Below, one piece after another: positions 16,508 to 24,862 of a stretch of 64,000 bases of DNA. The position numbers and the translations under genes were made by a program. The DNA is taken from contig NZ_QFFJ01000001.1 of assembly GCF_003308995.1 (NCBI RefSeq), forward strand, positions 3,720,001-3,784,000. Direction: 5' to 3'. Within the stretch, counting starts at the first letter, position 1. The number at the start of each line of letters is the position of its first letter. The notes under the pieces were generated by a model that saw only the letters and a list, made by a program, of their open reading frames with translations, was not told where the DNA came from and did no database searches. Origin of the DNA: Chitinophaga flava (GTDB lineage Bacteria > Bacteroidota > Bacteroidia > Chitinophagales > Chitinophagaceae).

Positions 16508-17023
16508 TTATTTTTCCTGTTTTTTAATCACAACAGGGATCCCTGAAATCATGAGCACTACGGTATCGGCTATGCGTGCTATATATTGATTGGCCCAGCC
16601 CTGAAGGTCTGTAAACTTCCGTCCCACCGCAGTTTCGGCATGTACGCCCATGCCTATTTCATTGGTAACGATCAGGAAGTGGCCTTGTTGTTGTTGAAGG
16701 GCATCGATCTCCGCCTGCAGAGCTGCAAGCGTTTTGTCGGCATCATAATCGTGGAGCGTGAAAAAATTCGTCAGCCACAATGTAACGCAGTCCACCACAA
16801 CGGTTTTACCCACAAGCGGAAGTTGGCTGACATACAGCTCTTCCTCATAGTTGGTCCATTGGGGGCCGCGTTCTGTTTTATGGCGTTGGATACGCTGTGC
16901 GAAATCCTCATCCCATACTTTGGCGGTGGCCACATATACCGGTTGTTGGCTCTCAGTAAGCGCCTGTTCCTGCGCATACCTGCTTTTACCGGACCTGGCG
17001 CCACCTGTCACCAGCGTAATCAT
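16508..17023 (-). CDS. cobU: Adenosylcobinamide kinase / guanylyltransferase
   Basis: 171 residues, full length for CobU. The P-loop GGARSGKS sits at the N-terminus. RIQRHKTERG contains the histidine that carries GMP, and DCVTLWLTN and NEIGMGVHAET are further family motifs. It phosphorylates adenosylcobinamide and then caps it with GMP, salvaging imported cobinamide. It opens the cobU-cobT-cobS-cobC run, 68 bp after the BtuG-like gene; a 14-bp hairpin lies in that gap. Confidence 0.96.
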   Translation of the reverse strand: MITLVTGGARSGKSRYAQEQALTESQQPVYVATAKVWDEDFAQRIQRHKTERGPQWTNYEEELYVSQLPLVGKTVVVDCVTLWLTNFFTLHDYDADKTLAALQAEIDALQQQQGHFLIVTNEIGMGVHAETAVGRKFTDLQGWANQYIARIADTVVLMISGIPVVIKKQEK

Positions 17024-17044
17024 ATCTTTTCAAATTGCGATAAC

Positions 17045-17083
17045 GGGTTGCGAATAACGCATGATCCTTGTTATTCGCAACCC
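17045..17083 (-). other. Hairpin between the BtuG-like gene and cobU
   Basis: GGGTTGCGAATAAC (17045-17058) and GTTATTCGCAACCC (17070-17083) are perfect 14-bp inverted repeats. No T-tract follows on the minus strand, so this may be a processing or stability element rather than a strong terminator. Confidence 0.55.
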
Positions 17084-17091
17084 GGGTGAAT

Positions 17092-18426
17092 TTATTGTTT
17101 GTTGAACACCGGTATAGCAGGGAAGAAAAAGCCTTCATAAGGAATGCTTTTGATCGTAGCTGCTGAAGTGGCGTCATAGATAAACAGTGTGTTCTGTTTA
17201 TAGTGATCCCCATAGCCCGGCTCAACAGCAGTGGCTACCAGGGTGTTGTTATTCGGATTATACCGGAAACCGGCGCCAATCAGCTCTCTGTTCGCTGGTA
17301 AAGTCACAAAAGGTGTTTGCAGGGAAGAAGGGTTGCCCGTTTGGTACTTGTAGATCTCTCTGCCACCAGCACCCCAGGCATTGATTTTAGCGATGAACAC
17401 TGCGTTTTCAATAGAGGAAGCGCTGATCATAGTCGCGTTCCAGGCTCCCCAGGCACCGTTGAGCGTGAAAGGCACATTGATATTGGTAACGGTCAGTGTA
17501 GCCGGATTAATGGCAAACAGCTGCTGACCGGCTCCTGCCCAGATAGTACCGTCTGGTGTGCGGGCCAGTCCGATGTCTGCTTTTACCAGCGTGCTTACAA
17601 TGCTGAAATCACTGGCGTTCAGCACTACGATACCATTGTTCTGAGACATGACAAACACATAATTGCCTTCTTTCAGCATAGTACCTACCTGACCGTCAAT
17701 ACCGGCTATTTTAGCCCCAACAGTCAGGGTTTGCAGGTTCAGCTGGTAGATGCCATTAACAGTAGAGATAAGGCCCAGATTAGGATTGATACCGCAGAAA
17801 GCCCGCCCGTCAGCAGGTAGCTGGGCTATACGACCTATTTCCTTCATGTTGTGTGCATCTGCTATGACCATCGGTCCTTGCTTGGACAACAGATAAATCC
17901 GGTTGTTGTAGATAGCACCGAACTCAGTGGTAGTACCCAGTGTCTTACCAGGATTCTCCCGCTGGAAGATGTTCTGATATACTGTATCATCTCCGTAACG
18001 GTAGAAGTTAACATCTCCGGGGCCATGGCCAAACCAGCCTTCGTTCACGATAAAGAAACCGTTGTCATATTTATCGGTAACCTTGATCCGGTAGAAGAAG
18101 GAAGTGAAACTGTTGCCGGAGCTTATCTTTAAGGAAATCGTATAGTCGCCGGAGGTAGTGGGAGTAAAGGTAAATGTAGAGTCGCTGCCAGAAGGTGCAC
18201 CATTCACGAGCCACAGAAAAGTAGGGTTGCTGGCATCGGTCAGCTGGGGCCTTAACACTCGGGTATCACCAACAGCAATGGTATCTTTTCCGTCTTTCAG
18301 GCCAGGGCTGCTGATCACAGGAACAACAATTGCTGCAACATTCTCTTTGGTACAGGCTGAAAAAGTTAGCATTACAGCCGCTGCCAGTAGAAAGAGCTGC
18401 TGAAGTCGGAGAGTAAATCTTCGCAT
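17092..18426 (-). CDS. BtuG-like surface beta-propeller lipoprotein (DUF5074 type)
   Basis: 444 residues. The signal peptide ends in the lipobox LTFSAC, with Cys25 as the lipid attachment site. A PKD/Ig-like domain (about 35-115, ending in TISLKISSG) precedes a beta-propeller-like region (about 120-440) starting FIVNEGWFGHGPGDVNFYRY. Repeated strands such as TPDGTIWAGAGQQLFAINPATL mark the propeller blades. In Bacteroides, BtuG is a propeller lipoprotein that captures B12 at the surface and hands it to BtuB. The position between btuB and cobU makes that role likely here. The call rests on context and fold. Confidence 0.75.
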   Translation of the reverse strand: MRRFTLRLQQLFLLAAAVMLTFSACTKENVAAIVVPVISSPGLKDGKDTIAVGDTRVLRPQLTDASNPTFLWLVNGAPSGSDSTFTFTPTTSGDYTISLKISSGNSFTSFFYRIKVTDKYDNGFFIVNEGWFGHGPGDVNFYRYGDDTVYQNIFQRENPGKTLGTTTEFGAIYNNRIYLLSKQGPMVIADAHNMKEIGRIAQLPADGRAFCGINPNLGLISTVNGIYQLNLQTLTVGAKIAGIDGQVGTMLKEGNYVFVMSQNNGIVVLNASDFSIVSTLVKADIGLARTPDGTIWAGAGQQLFAINPATLTVTNINVPFTLNGAWGAWNATMISASSIENAVFIAKINAWGAGGREIYKYQTGNPSSLQTPFVTLPANRELIGAGFRYNPNNNTLVATAVEPGYGDHYKQNTLFIYDATSAATIKSIPYEGFFFPAIPVFNKQ

Positions 18427-18452
18427 GGTAGGATTATTTGTTTATGTAAACA

Positions 18453-18531
18453 TTTAGAGATTTAGCTATTGCTACAGCGCTGCCGATTATTAAAAACCAG
18501 CGTGCTCTGTAACAATAAGTAAATCTCTAAA
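18453..18531 (-). other. Long imperfect hairpin in the B12 locus
   Basis: TTTAGAGATTTA (18453-18464) and TAAATCTCTAAA (18520-18531) pair perfectly. Inside them CTATTGCTACAG pairs with CTGTAACAATAA through two wobbles, then a CGCTG/CAGCG stem follows after a 4-nt bulge. In all it gives about 29 base pairs in 79 bases. It lies in the leader of the BtuG-like gene, after DUF6580. It does not match a cobalamin riboswitch and has no T-tract on the minus strand. Confidence 0.6.
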
Positions 18532-18552
18532 TAAAAAAATCAGAAAAATATC

Positions 18553-19149
18553 TTAGCGGGCCAGGTGCAGCTTGCGCTGTACCAGTGCAAAGCTACCGAA
18601 GAAGACTGCGCTGTATACCAGGGTTCCTACCAGGAAATACTGCATAAATGGTATGGCGAGAATATAGCATTTGGAGAGGCCTGCCAGGTCTTTGGTATAA
18701 GGCAAACCGGTAGTGATATCAGTGGAACCGCTCAGCCATACGCCGAAGTTGGAAACAGTGAAATGTACCAGTGCTGCTGCCACAGAAGCCAGGGCAATAC
18801 GACCTGCGCTCATCTTGCGGATCATCAGCTGACCAACCAGTACGATAAACACAAAGCTGATGTAGTTAGCCATCCAGCCTTTGTATAACAGGCCTTGTGC
18901 ATATTGGGGATGGAAAACCTGCATCAGTACCACATCACTCAAAAACAATGTCAGCAGCGGAAAAGCATATGATTTCCATTTTTCGGAGAAGGAAGCACCA
19001 CCAAACAGGGCCATTGCTCCTACCGGAGTAAACATGGCGATCGGTTGGAGAGTAGACTGATCAGCTCCCAACATCACGCGTATAATACCAGCTGCCAGCA
19101 TAAACAGCAACAGTATACCAAATCGGGGATTGAGATTCTTTAAAGACAT
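18553..19149 (-). CDS. DUF6580 family putative transport protein
   Basis: 198 residues with about five or six hydrophobic helices. QPIAMFTPVGAMALFGGASF near the N-terminus and FGVWLSGS in the middle are typical of DUF6580. The overall layout resembles small substrate-binding membrane components of ECF-type or related vitamin transporters. It sits 17 bp after btuB and before the BtuG-like gene, so it may carry cobalamin or a precursor across the inner membrane. No BtuC/D ABC transporter is present in the window. That function is inferred from position only. Confidence 0.8.
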   Translation of the reverse strand: MSLKNLNPRFGILLLFMLAAGIIRVMLGADQSTLQPIAMFTPVGAMALFGGASFSEKWKSYAFPLLTLFLSDVVLMQVFHPQYAQGLLYKGWMANYISFVFIVLVGQLMIRKMSAGRIALASVAAALVHFTVSNFGVWLSGSTDITTGLPYTKDLAGLSKCYILAIPFMQYFLVGTLVYSAVFFGSFALVQRKLHLAR

Positions 19150-19166
19150 TATGTTGGTTTTAATGT

Positions 19167-21113
19167 TTACAAATTTAAAGTGATACCGGCATTCCAGTTA
19201 AACCGGCGGGAATTATAGCCAAGGATATCAAAATACTGATAATCGGTGATATTTCTGAACCCGGCAAAAATTTTAAGCAAGTTACCAAATTTATACTCAC
19301 CATAAAGGTCCAGTGTGTAATAATCACCCATCGGCTGTTTGGCCTGATAGCGTTCACCGGTATAACGGTAGGTAGCGCTGGCATACAAGGCTGGGGTTAT
19401 CTGATAGCCCAATGTAGCGTTCACCGCATGTTTGGGAATCCGGTAAAGATTATACCAGGAAGTATCTTTTCCGTTCTGAACCGTTTTCAGACGGCCGTCA
19501 ACGTAAGTGTAGTTCACATTCAGGTTCAGCTGCCGTGTGATATGCCAGCTCACCTCTGCCTCTGCACCATAAGCCTGCTGTTTGTCAGCATTGGCATAAT
19601 GACTCAAACCGGAACTTTCCGTGTAAAAGATGATCAGGTCTTTTGTATTGCGGGCAAAGCCAGTCACCCGGAAATCCACCGCATTATGTGCTACAGAAGC
19701 CTGGTAGCCGGCTTCATAGCTGATAGTAGATTCCGGTTTCAGGTCCTTGTTGCCATAACCGGCAGCATACAACTGATACAGAGAAGGAATTCGGTAAGCA
19801 GATGATATATTAAGAAATATCTTATTGTTTTTGTTGATGAGATAGGAAGGATTAAAGGAGAATGTTTGATTGCTGCCATAGAGATTATGGTAGTTCAAAC
19901 GGCCGCCGGCTTCCAGGTTGAAGCCCCCCAGATTATGCAGTAACATGGAAGCATATACGCTGGTCTGGCTGGCATGTGAACTGTCTTTCGCTAGCTCGGT
20001 GATATAAGGTGTTGCGCCGGGATAGTTGCCAAGGTACCAGTCGTACTGGTTCATATTGGCCCGGGTAAAGGCGCCACCGGCCACCACGCGGATGATATCG
20101 GTCGCATTCCAGTTCACATAAGACTCTACCTGATGGATGTTGGAAGAGAATGCTGACTGGTCGTATTTGCCAAACCCGTTGGCAGCCACATAACCGGAAT
20201 CGTTCAGGATGTCCCTTTTGGTTTGCTGATAGCTGTACAGCACATGCCAGCTGCCTTTTCTGAACTGGTATTCGCTGCTGAAGCCATTGAGCAGGTATTT
20301 GAATTTGCCGGTATAGTCTTTATCATCGATGAAAGCGCCTTCATCGAGGTCGTGGTGGTAGTTGCTGTAATTAAACAGGTACTGGAGTCTCCACCGGGAA
20401 GTAGCCTGCAGACCTAATTTGGCAAATACGGTATGCTGCCGGAAGCCGTCTTTGTCGAAGCCGGCTTTGCCGGTGCTGTCGTAGGCGTCGGAGAAACCGG
20501 TAGCGTTTTCATATTTGTAGCCCAGCAGGTAGGAGAATTTGCCGGCATTGCCATATACGTTGGCGTTACCCTGAAAACTATTATAGCTGCCGTAGCTGGT
20601 GTTGGCAGAAACGCCGAATTTTTTTCCGTTGTTTTTTCGGGTGATGATGTTGATCACGCCGGCTACAGCGTTGGAGCCGTAGAGTGTAGACTGGCTGCCA
20701 CGGAGTATTTCAATTCTTTCCACCTGTTCGGGAGAGATGAAGTTGAGATCAAACGTGTTGGCGATCTGGGAGGCATCGTTAACGGGCAGGCCGTCTATGA
20801 GTATGAGGGCGTTGCCGTTGGAGGCGCCGCGGATATATACTTCAGGGATGGTGCCCCGGTTGTTCTGAGCGCCGTTGATAGTGATGCCGGCTTGTTCGCT
20901 GAGGATCGCAGCGATGGTTCTGCCGCTGTTTTTCTCCAGGTATTCATGTGGGAGGATGGTGATCACCTTCCCGGTTTCGCTGGCTTTCTGTGGCCCTTTG
21001 GTGGCGGTCACGGAAACTTCGTTCAGCTGGCTGACCCTGTATAGGGAGTCCTGTGCAGCAGCGGAAACAGACAATAAAAGAAGTGGAAGTGTGTAAAGTT
21101 TCAGTTTCATCAT
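19167..21113 (-). CDS. btuB: TonB-dependent vitamin B12 receptor BtuB
   Basis: 648 residues, near the usual BtuB length. Signal peptide about 1-20. The TonB-box region is QLNEVSVTATKGPQ (about 30-43), followed by a plug with GRTIAAILSEQAGI, EVYIRGASNGNALILIDGLPVND and RIEILRGSQSTLYGSNAVAG, the signature of the BtuB/cobalamin receptor class. The remainder is a beta barrel ending RRFNWNAGITLNL. It heads the B12 locus and is followed by DUF6580, the BtuG-like lipoprotein and the cob genes, which strongly supports cobalamin as ligand. Confidence 0.93.
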   Translation of the reverse strand: MMKLKLYTLPLLLLSVSAAAQDSLYRVSQLNEVSVTATKGPQKASETGKVITILPHEYLEKNSGRTIAAILSEQAGITINGAQNNRGTIPEVYIRGASNGNALILIDGLPVNDASQIANTFDLNFISPEQVERIEILRGSQSTLYGSNAVAGVINIITRKNNGKKFGVSANTSYGSYNSFQGNANVYGNAGKFSYLLGYKYENATGFSDAYDSTGKAGFDKDGFRQHTVFAKLGLQATSRWRLQYLFNYSNYHHDLDEGAFIDDKDYTGKFKYLLNGFSSEYQFRKGSWHVLYSYQQTKRDILNDSGYVAANGFGKYDQSAFSSNIHQVESYVNWNATDIIRVVAGGAFTRANMNQYDWYLGNYPGATPYITELAKDSSHASQTSVYASMLLHNLGGFNLEAGGRLNYHNLYGSNQTFSFNPSYLINKNNKIFLNISSAYRIPSLYQLYAAGYGNKDLKPESTISYEAGYQASVAHNAVDFRVTGFARNTKDLIIFYTESSGLSHYANADKQQAYGAEAEVSWHITRQLNLNVNYTYVDGRLKTVQNGKDTSWYNLYRIPKHAVNATLGYQITPALYASATYRYTGERYQAKQPMGDYYTLDLYGEYKFGNLLKIFAGFRNITDYQYFDILGYNSRRFNWNAGITLNL

Positions 21114-21131
21114 GCGCGAAATTACGAATAA

Positions 21132-21165
21132 GAAAGGGCCGGATGGTTTATCATCCGGCCCTTTC
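21132..21165 (-). terminator. Terminator or attenuator between the TPR gene and btuB
   Basis: GAAAGGGCCGGATG (21132-21145) and CATCCGGCCCTTTC (21152-21165) form a 14-bp perfect stem followed by TTATTCG on the minus strand. It ends only 18 bases before the btuB start, so any btuB promoter must overlap or precede it. Confidence 0.65.
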
Positions 21166-21184
21166 TTTCAGTAAATATTGTTTA

Positions 21185-21835
21185 TCATCCCGGCATCCTG
21201 GAAATGTATTTGTCCATTTCCTTGATCTGGTTGACGATTTGAGCGGTAGTAGGTTTCTGTGCTTTGGCTCTGCGGAAATATTCCTTGGCAGATTTGAAGT
21301 CGCGGCGGCTCATGGCAATGGATGCCAGTGTGAGCAGGGCAGCAGCGGTGTTTTCCTTATCGGGAAGGCCCATACGTACTGCTTTCTTCAGGTTCTGGTC
21401 TGCTGTTTTCAGATCATTTTTCTGGTAAGCGATGGTACCCAGCTGGAAGTACTGCATACCTTCATATTCCTTCATCGGGCTGCCGGACTGGATGCTTTGG
21501 CGGATGGTGCTTTCTGCTTTGTCCAGGTCGTTGCTGTACATGGCCATGTTACTTTGCATGAAGAAGTATACAGAACGGATTGGTTTATACAGCAGCTTAG
21601 GAAATTTCACCATATTCATCAGGGCAGTGGCGCGTTCGATATCACCAGCTTCTACTGCTTCCTGTACCAGCCGCATTGGCCCAAACAGAAGATGGGTCGC
21701 AATACAGATAGCAGCGAGCAGCAATACGAGGGTAGCTTCCCACCATCCCACAGTAACTCCGAGTACAATACCGGCCACCAATAACACGATCCCGATGGGG
21801 AAACGATATAAGATAAAAAAGTTAAATGCTTTCAT
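21185..21835 (-). CDS. TPR repeat membrane protein
   Basis: 216 residues. Two N-terminal transmembrane helices (about 8-30 and 33-50) are followed by helical repeats (about 55-210). LGTIAYQKNDLKTADQNLKKAVRMG and ASIAMSRRDFKSAKEYFRRAKAQ are clear tetratricopeptide units. Such proteins act as scaffolds; no partner is indicated. It is separated from btuB by a strong hairpin and is therefore probably not part of the B12 locus. Confidence 0.85.
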   Translation of the reverse strand: MKAFNFFILYRFPIGIVLLVAGIVLGVTVGWWEATLVLLLAAICIATHLLFGPMRLVQEAVEAGDIERATALMNMVKFPKLLYKPIRSVYFFMQSNMAMYSNDLDKAESTIRQSIQSGSPMKEYEGMQYFQLGTIAYQKNDLKTADQNLKKAVRMGLPDKENTAAALLTLASIAMSRRDFKSAKEYFRRAKAQKPTTAQIVNQIKEMDKYISRMPG

Positions 21836-21899
21836 GAAAAAACTGTTCGTAAATCACTAGGTTCTAATAGCGGGGGCAAAGATAAATAAAAAAAACACC

Positions 21900-22805
21900 T
21901 CATGGGTTTAATACTTCGCTTTTGGCCAGGGCCGCTTTCGGTTTTTTCAGATTAGCCGCTACAATGGCTGACAGGATGATCAATACCCCGGCTATTTGCA
22001 GGGGCGTTACCTGTTCGTGCAGGACAATGGTTGCGGCAATGGTGGCCACTGGCAGTTCAGCCGCGCTGAGAATGGCGCCCAGAGCCACCCCTGTCTGAGG
22101 CATACCTTTGGAAAACAGAAAAGGCGGCAGTACGGTACCGAAGGTAGCCAGCGGCAGCCCCCACAGCCAGAGTGGCGGCGTAGTCAGACGTCCGTTCCAC
22201 AGGTAAGTAGGAGGAAATATCAGGGTGATCAGCAGGAAGGCGCCCGTTACAATCCAGGCACTTTTCAGCACTGGCGTAAGCGTTTGACCCACCCGGCCAC
22301 TCACCACAATAAAAGTGGTGTAAAAAATGGCTGCCAGCATACCAAAGCCAATGCCCCGCCAGTCGAGGTTAAGCCCGCGACTGTTGAATAGCCCGCCCGC
22401 CAGCAGGGTACCGGCCAGGATAAATACAACGGCCACCCATTGTATAGCACTGGGCCGCTTTTTATAAATCAGCCATTCGGCCAGCATACTCATCCAGGTA
22501 AACTGCATCAGCAGAATAATGGCAATACTGGCTGGAATATATTGTACGCTTTGGTAATATGTGATGCTCACCAATCCGGTTGAACTGCCCAGAATAAAAG
22601 AAGTCCGGACATCTTTGTTTTTAAGTCCGTAGGTAGTACGACCGGATAACAGATGGATACCCCACAATGCCAGCATCCCGAAGCCTGCCTGTATGCTGCA
22701 CAGCTCGCCGAGGGTAAAGCCTTCGTGGTAGCCCAGTTTAACAATCGTTGATAATATTCCAAAGCTGATGGCGCCTGTGAGCACCAGCAGAATTCCTTTC
22801 CACAT
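21900..22805 (-). CDS. EamA/DMT family transporter
   Basis: 301 residues from the ATG at 22805 (MWKGILLVLTGAISFG); the 18 upstream residues are mostly polar and not conserved in style. Ten hydrophobic helices are arranged as two EamA repeats. The segment PASIAIILLMQFTWMSMLAEWLIYKKRP ends the first repeat and ALGAILSAAELPVATIAATIVLHE marks the second. Members export amino acids or other metabolites across the inner membrane. The substrate is unknown. Confidence 0.9.
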   Translation of the reverse strand: MWKGILLVLTGAISFGILSTIVKLGYHEGFTLGELCSIQAGFGMLALWGIHLLSGRTTYGLKNKDVRTSFILGSSTGLVSITYYQSVQYIPASIAIILLMQFTWMSMLAEWLIYKKRPSAIQWVAVVFILAGTLLAGGLFNSRGLNLDWRGIGFGMLAAIFYTTFIVVSGRVGQTLTPVLKSAWIVTGAFLLITLIFPPTYLWNGRLTTPPLWLWGLPLATFGTVLPPFLFSKGMPQTGVALGAILSAAELPVATIAATIVLHEQVTPLQIAGVLIILSAIVAANLKKPKAALAKSEVLNP

Positions 22806-22842
22806 GTTGATAATTGTTTTTATTTTCTCCCAAAAACAAGGG

Positions 22843-22890
22843 GGGCGCAAAGTACGCAAAGTCTGTTAATTCTTTGCGAGCTCTGCGCCC
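22843..22890. repeat. CGCAAAG palindromic repeat
   Basis: GGGCGCAAAGTACGCAAAG (22843-22861) is an imperfect inverted repeat of CTTTGCGAGCTCTGCGCCC (22872-22890), with 16 of 19 positions matching. The GCGCAAAG unit recurs in another hairpin at 58051-58139, so this looks like a dispersed palindromic element. It may also serve as terminator of the MFS gene. Confidence 0.55.
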
Positions 22891-22913
22891 TTTATCCTGT
22901 TTAAGGAACAAAA

Positions 22914-24140
22914 TTATTTATGCTGCTGTTTTTCCAGATTTGGCAGGAACCCGGTAAGGAGTCCTATTAACGGCAGATAAGCACAGATCTGGTAAACATA
23001 CTGTATACTGGTAGCGTCTGCCAGCTTGCCCAGCAGGGCAGAGCCAATACCACCCATACCAAAGGCCAGTCCAAAGAAAAGTCCTGCTATCATGCCCTCT
23101 TTGCCCGGTAACAGTTCCTGCGCATATACCAGAATGGCAGAAAATGCGGAAGACAGTATAACGCCAATGAATACACTCAGCACAGCAGTCCAGAATAAAT
23201 TGGCATGTGGCAATAACAAGGAAAACGGCGCCACGCCCAGTATGGAAATCCAGATCACGTATTTACGGCCGATACGGTCGCCCACCGGACCACCGATAAA
23301 GGTGCCCGCGGCTACGGAAAACAGGAAGATGAACAGATATACCTGTGAACTTTGTACAGATATACCGAAACGGTCCATCAGGTAAAAGGTATAATAACTG
23401 GTCATGCTGGCCATGTAGAAGTATTTGGAGAAGATCAGTATCAGTAGTATGCTCAGTGAGATCACTACCGTGGTGGAAGGAAGCTGTTGCTGTTGACCGG
23501 GAAGCTTCATCGCCTTGGGTTTGGCCCGGTGCGTATTGACCTTATACCATTTACCCAGATAGATCATCACACCGATAGCCAGCAGCGCCACCAGGGAAAA
23601 CCAGATAATATGGAACTGCCCCAGCGGTACAATGATCATGGCCGCCAGTAAAGGTCCCAGGGAACTGCCGGCATTGCCACCCAGCTGAAACAGGGACTGT
23701 GCCATGCCATGTTTACCTCCGGAGGCCATACGCGCCATACGGGAGGCTTCAGGATGAAATACAGAAGAACCGATGCCTATCAGCGCTACTGATACCAGCA
23801 CCATAGGCAGGGAATGGGCAAAAGACAGACTTACCAGTCCTATCAATGTAAAGGCCATGCCTATAGCCAGCGAGAAGGGCTGTGGTCTTTTGTCGGTATA
23901 CATACCTACCAACGGTTGCAGTATAGAAGCAGACATCTGGAAGGTCAGCGTGATCAGCCCTACCTGTGTAAAGTTGAGATTGAGCGATTCCCTTACCAGC
24001 GGATACATGGCCGGTATCAGAGATTGCAGGGTGTCATTCAGGAAGTGGGTGAAGCTGAGTGCTATCAGAATGGAAAAGACGGTCTGCTGGGCAGCTTGTT
24101 GCGCTACGTTTTGGGGCGCTTGTTGAGTGAGTGTTGCCAT
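22914..24140 (-). CDS. MFS transporter, fosmidomycin resistance (Fsr) type
   Basis: 408 residues with twelve predicted helices. SFTHFLNDTLQSLIPAMYPLV near the N-terminus is diagnostic of the Fsr branch of the major facilitator superfamily. GIGSSVFHPEASRMARMASGG is another conserved loop. Fsr of E. coli expels fosmidomycin; relatives may export other compounds. The gene follows gntR by 50 bp, and an operator-like palindrome in that gap matches one at the gntR promoter, which suggests local repression. Confidence 0.88.
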   Translation of the reverse strand: MATLTQQAPQNVAQQAAQQTVFSILIALSFTHFLNDTLQSLIPAMYPLVRESLNLNFTQVGLITLTFQMSASILQPLVGMYTDKRPQPFSLAIGMAFTLIGLVSLSFAHSLPMVLVSVALIGIGSSVFHPEASRMARMASGGKHGMAQSLFQLGGNAGSSLGPLLAAMIIVPLGQFHIIWFSLVALLAIGVMIYLGKWYKVNTHRAKPKAMKLPGQQQQLPSTTVVISLSILLILIFSKYFYMASMTSYYTFYLMDRFGISVQSSQVYLFIFLFSVAAGTFIGGPVGDRIGRKYVIWISILGVAPFSLLLPHANLFWTAVLSVFIGVILSSAFSAILVYAQELLPGKEGMIAGLFFGLAFGMGGIGSALLGKLADATSIQYVYQICAYLPLIGLLTGFLPNLEKQQHK

Positions 24141-24163
24141 TGTTAAACTCGTTTAAGGTCAGA

Positions 24164-24177
24164 TCATCTGATGTTTA
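24164..24177 (-). promoter_or_regulatory. Putative GntR operator before the MFS gene
   Basis: ATCATCTGATGTTT, with a CATC-T-GATG dyad. It differs by one central base from the copy at 24863-24876 at the gntR start. On the minus strand it lies between gntR and the pump gene, 23 bases before the pump start. Confidence 0.6.
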
Positions 24178-24190
24178 AGGTTAAAAAAAT

Positions 24191-24862
24191 TTATTTGATA
24201 TGGCTACTGATCTTCGTTGCCCAGTGCAGCGCTTTTGACGGATCCTTGTCAACAATGCTTTGCAGCAATGCATCATGGAGTGACTGTGACTCAATAAAAG
24301 AATCCGTATTGCCATAGCGCAGGATAAAGGATTCTTTCAGGTGGGTGGCCACAGTCTTGTAAAGGTCCAGCATGATTTCATTTTTGGACGCCTCTGCAAT
24401 AGCCGTATGGAAGTTGATGTCTGCCTGTATGCAGGCCTCCAGCTCGTTGGCGGTAGCATGTGTGAACCGCTTTTTCAGAAAGCTTTTCATCTTCTCAATA
24501 TCTTTATTGGTCCGATGTATGGCCGCCCTTTCGGCGATTTTTACTTCCAGTAAAAGCCGTACTTCATTCAGTTCTTCAAAATCCGCCCGCTGCACGCGCT
24601 GGGAGAAAGGTTCTCCCACACCGATCTGTGATATCACAAAAGTACCTACGCCCTGTTGTACCCGTACCAGCCCTCTGTTGGCCAGGCATTTCACCGCCTC
24701 GCGTACGCTGGAACGACCCACGCCAAACTGTTGCATCAGCTCCGGTTCTGTAGGCAGCTGCTGCCCTGTGGTATACTTACCCGTTAGGATCAGTTCCTGC
24801 AATCTGGCAGCTACTTCTTCAGCCAGACTTTGACGTTTTAAAGGTTGCGGTGTTATCATCAT
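24191..24862 (-). CDS. GntR/FadR family transcriptional regulator
   Basis: 223 residues from the ATG at 24862; the TTG at 24880 is inside the promoter. The winged helix (about 10-75) shows GQQLPTEPELMQQFGVGRSSVREAVKCLANRGLV, the standard GntR recognition pattern. An all-helical FCD effector domain follows (about 85-220, EVRLLLEVKIAERAA, ADINFHTAIAEAS), in which Asp and His residues commonly bind a metal and carboxylate ligand. It probably represses itself and the downstream MFS gene, because near-identical palindromes precede both. Confidence 0.92.
   Translation of the reverse strand: MMITPQPLKRQSLAEEVAARLQELILTGKYTTGQQLPTEPELMQQFGVGRSSVREAVKCLANRGLVRVQQGVGTFVISQIGVGEPFSQRVQRADFEELNEVRLLLEVKIAERAAIHRTNKDIEKMKSFLKKRFTHATANELEACIQADINFHTAIAEASKNEIMLDLYKTVATHLKESFILRYGNTDSFIESQSLHDALLQSIVDKDPSKALHWATKISSHIK

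Noticed and set aside
18427..21184. Cobalamin riboswitch in the B12 locus
   Set aside because: I looked for the conserved B12-box pattern upstream of btuB and the BtuG-like gene on the minus strand and found none. The available leaders are short or hold other stems. A covariance search would settle it.
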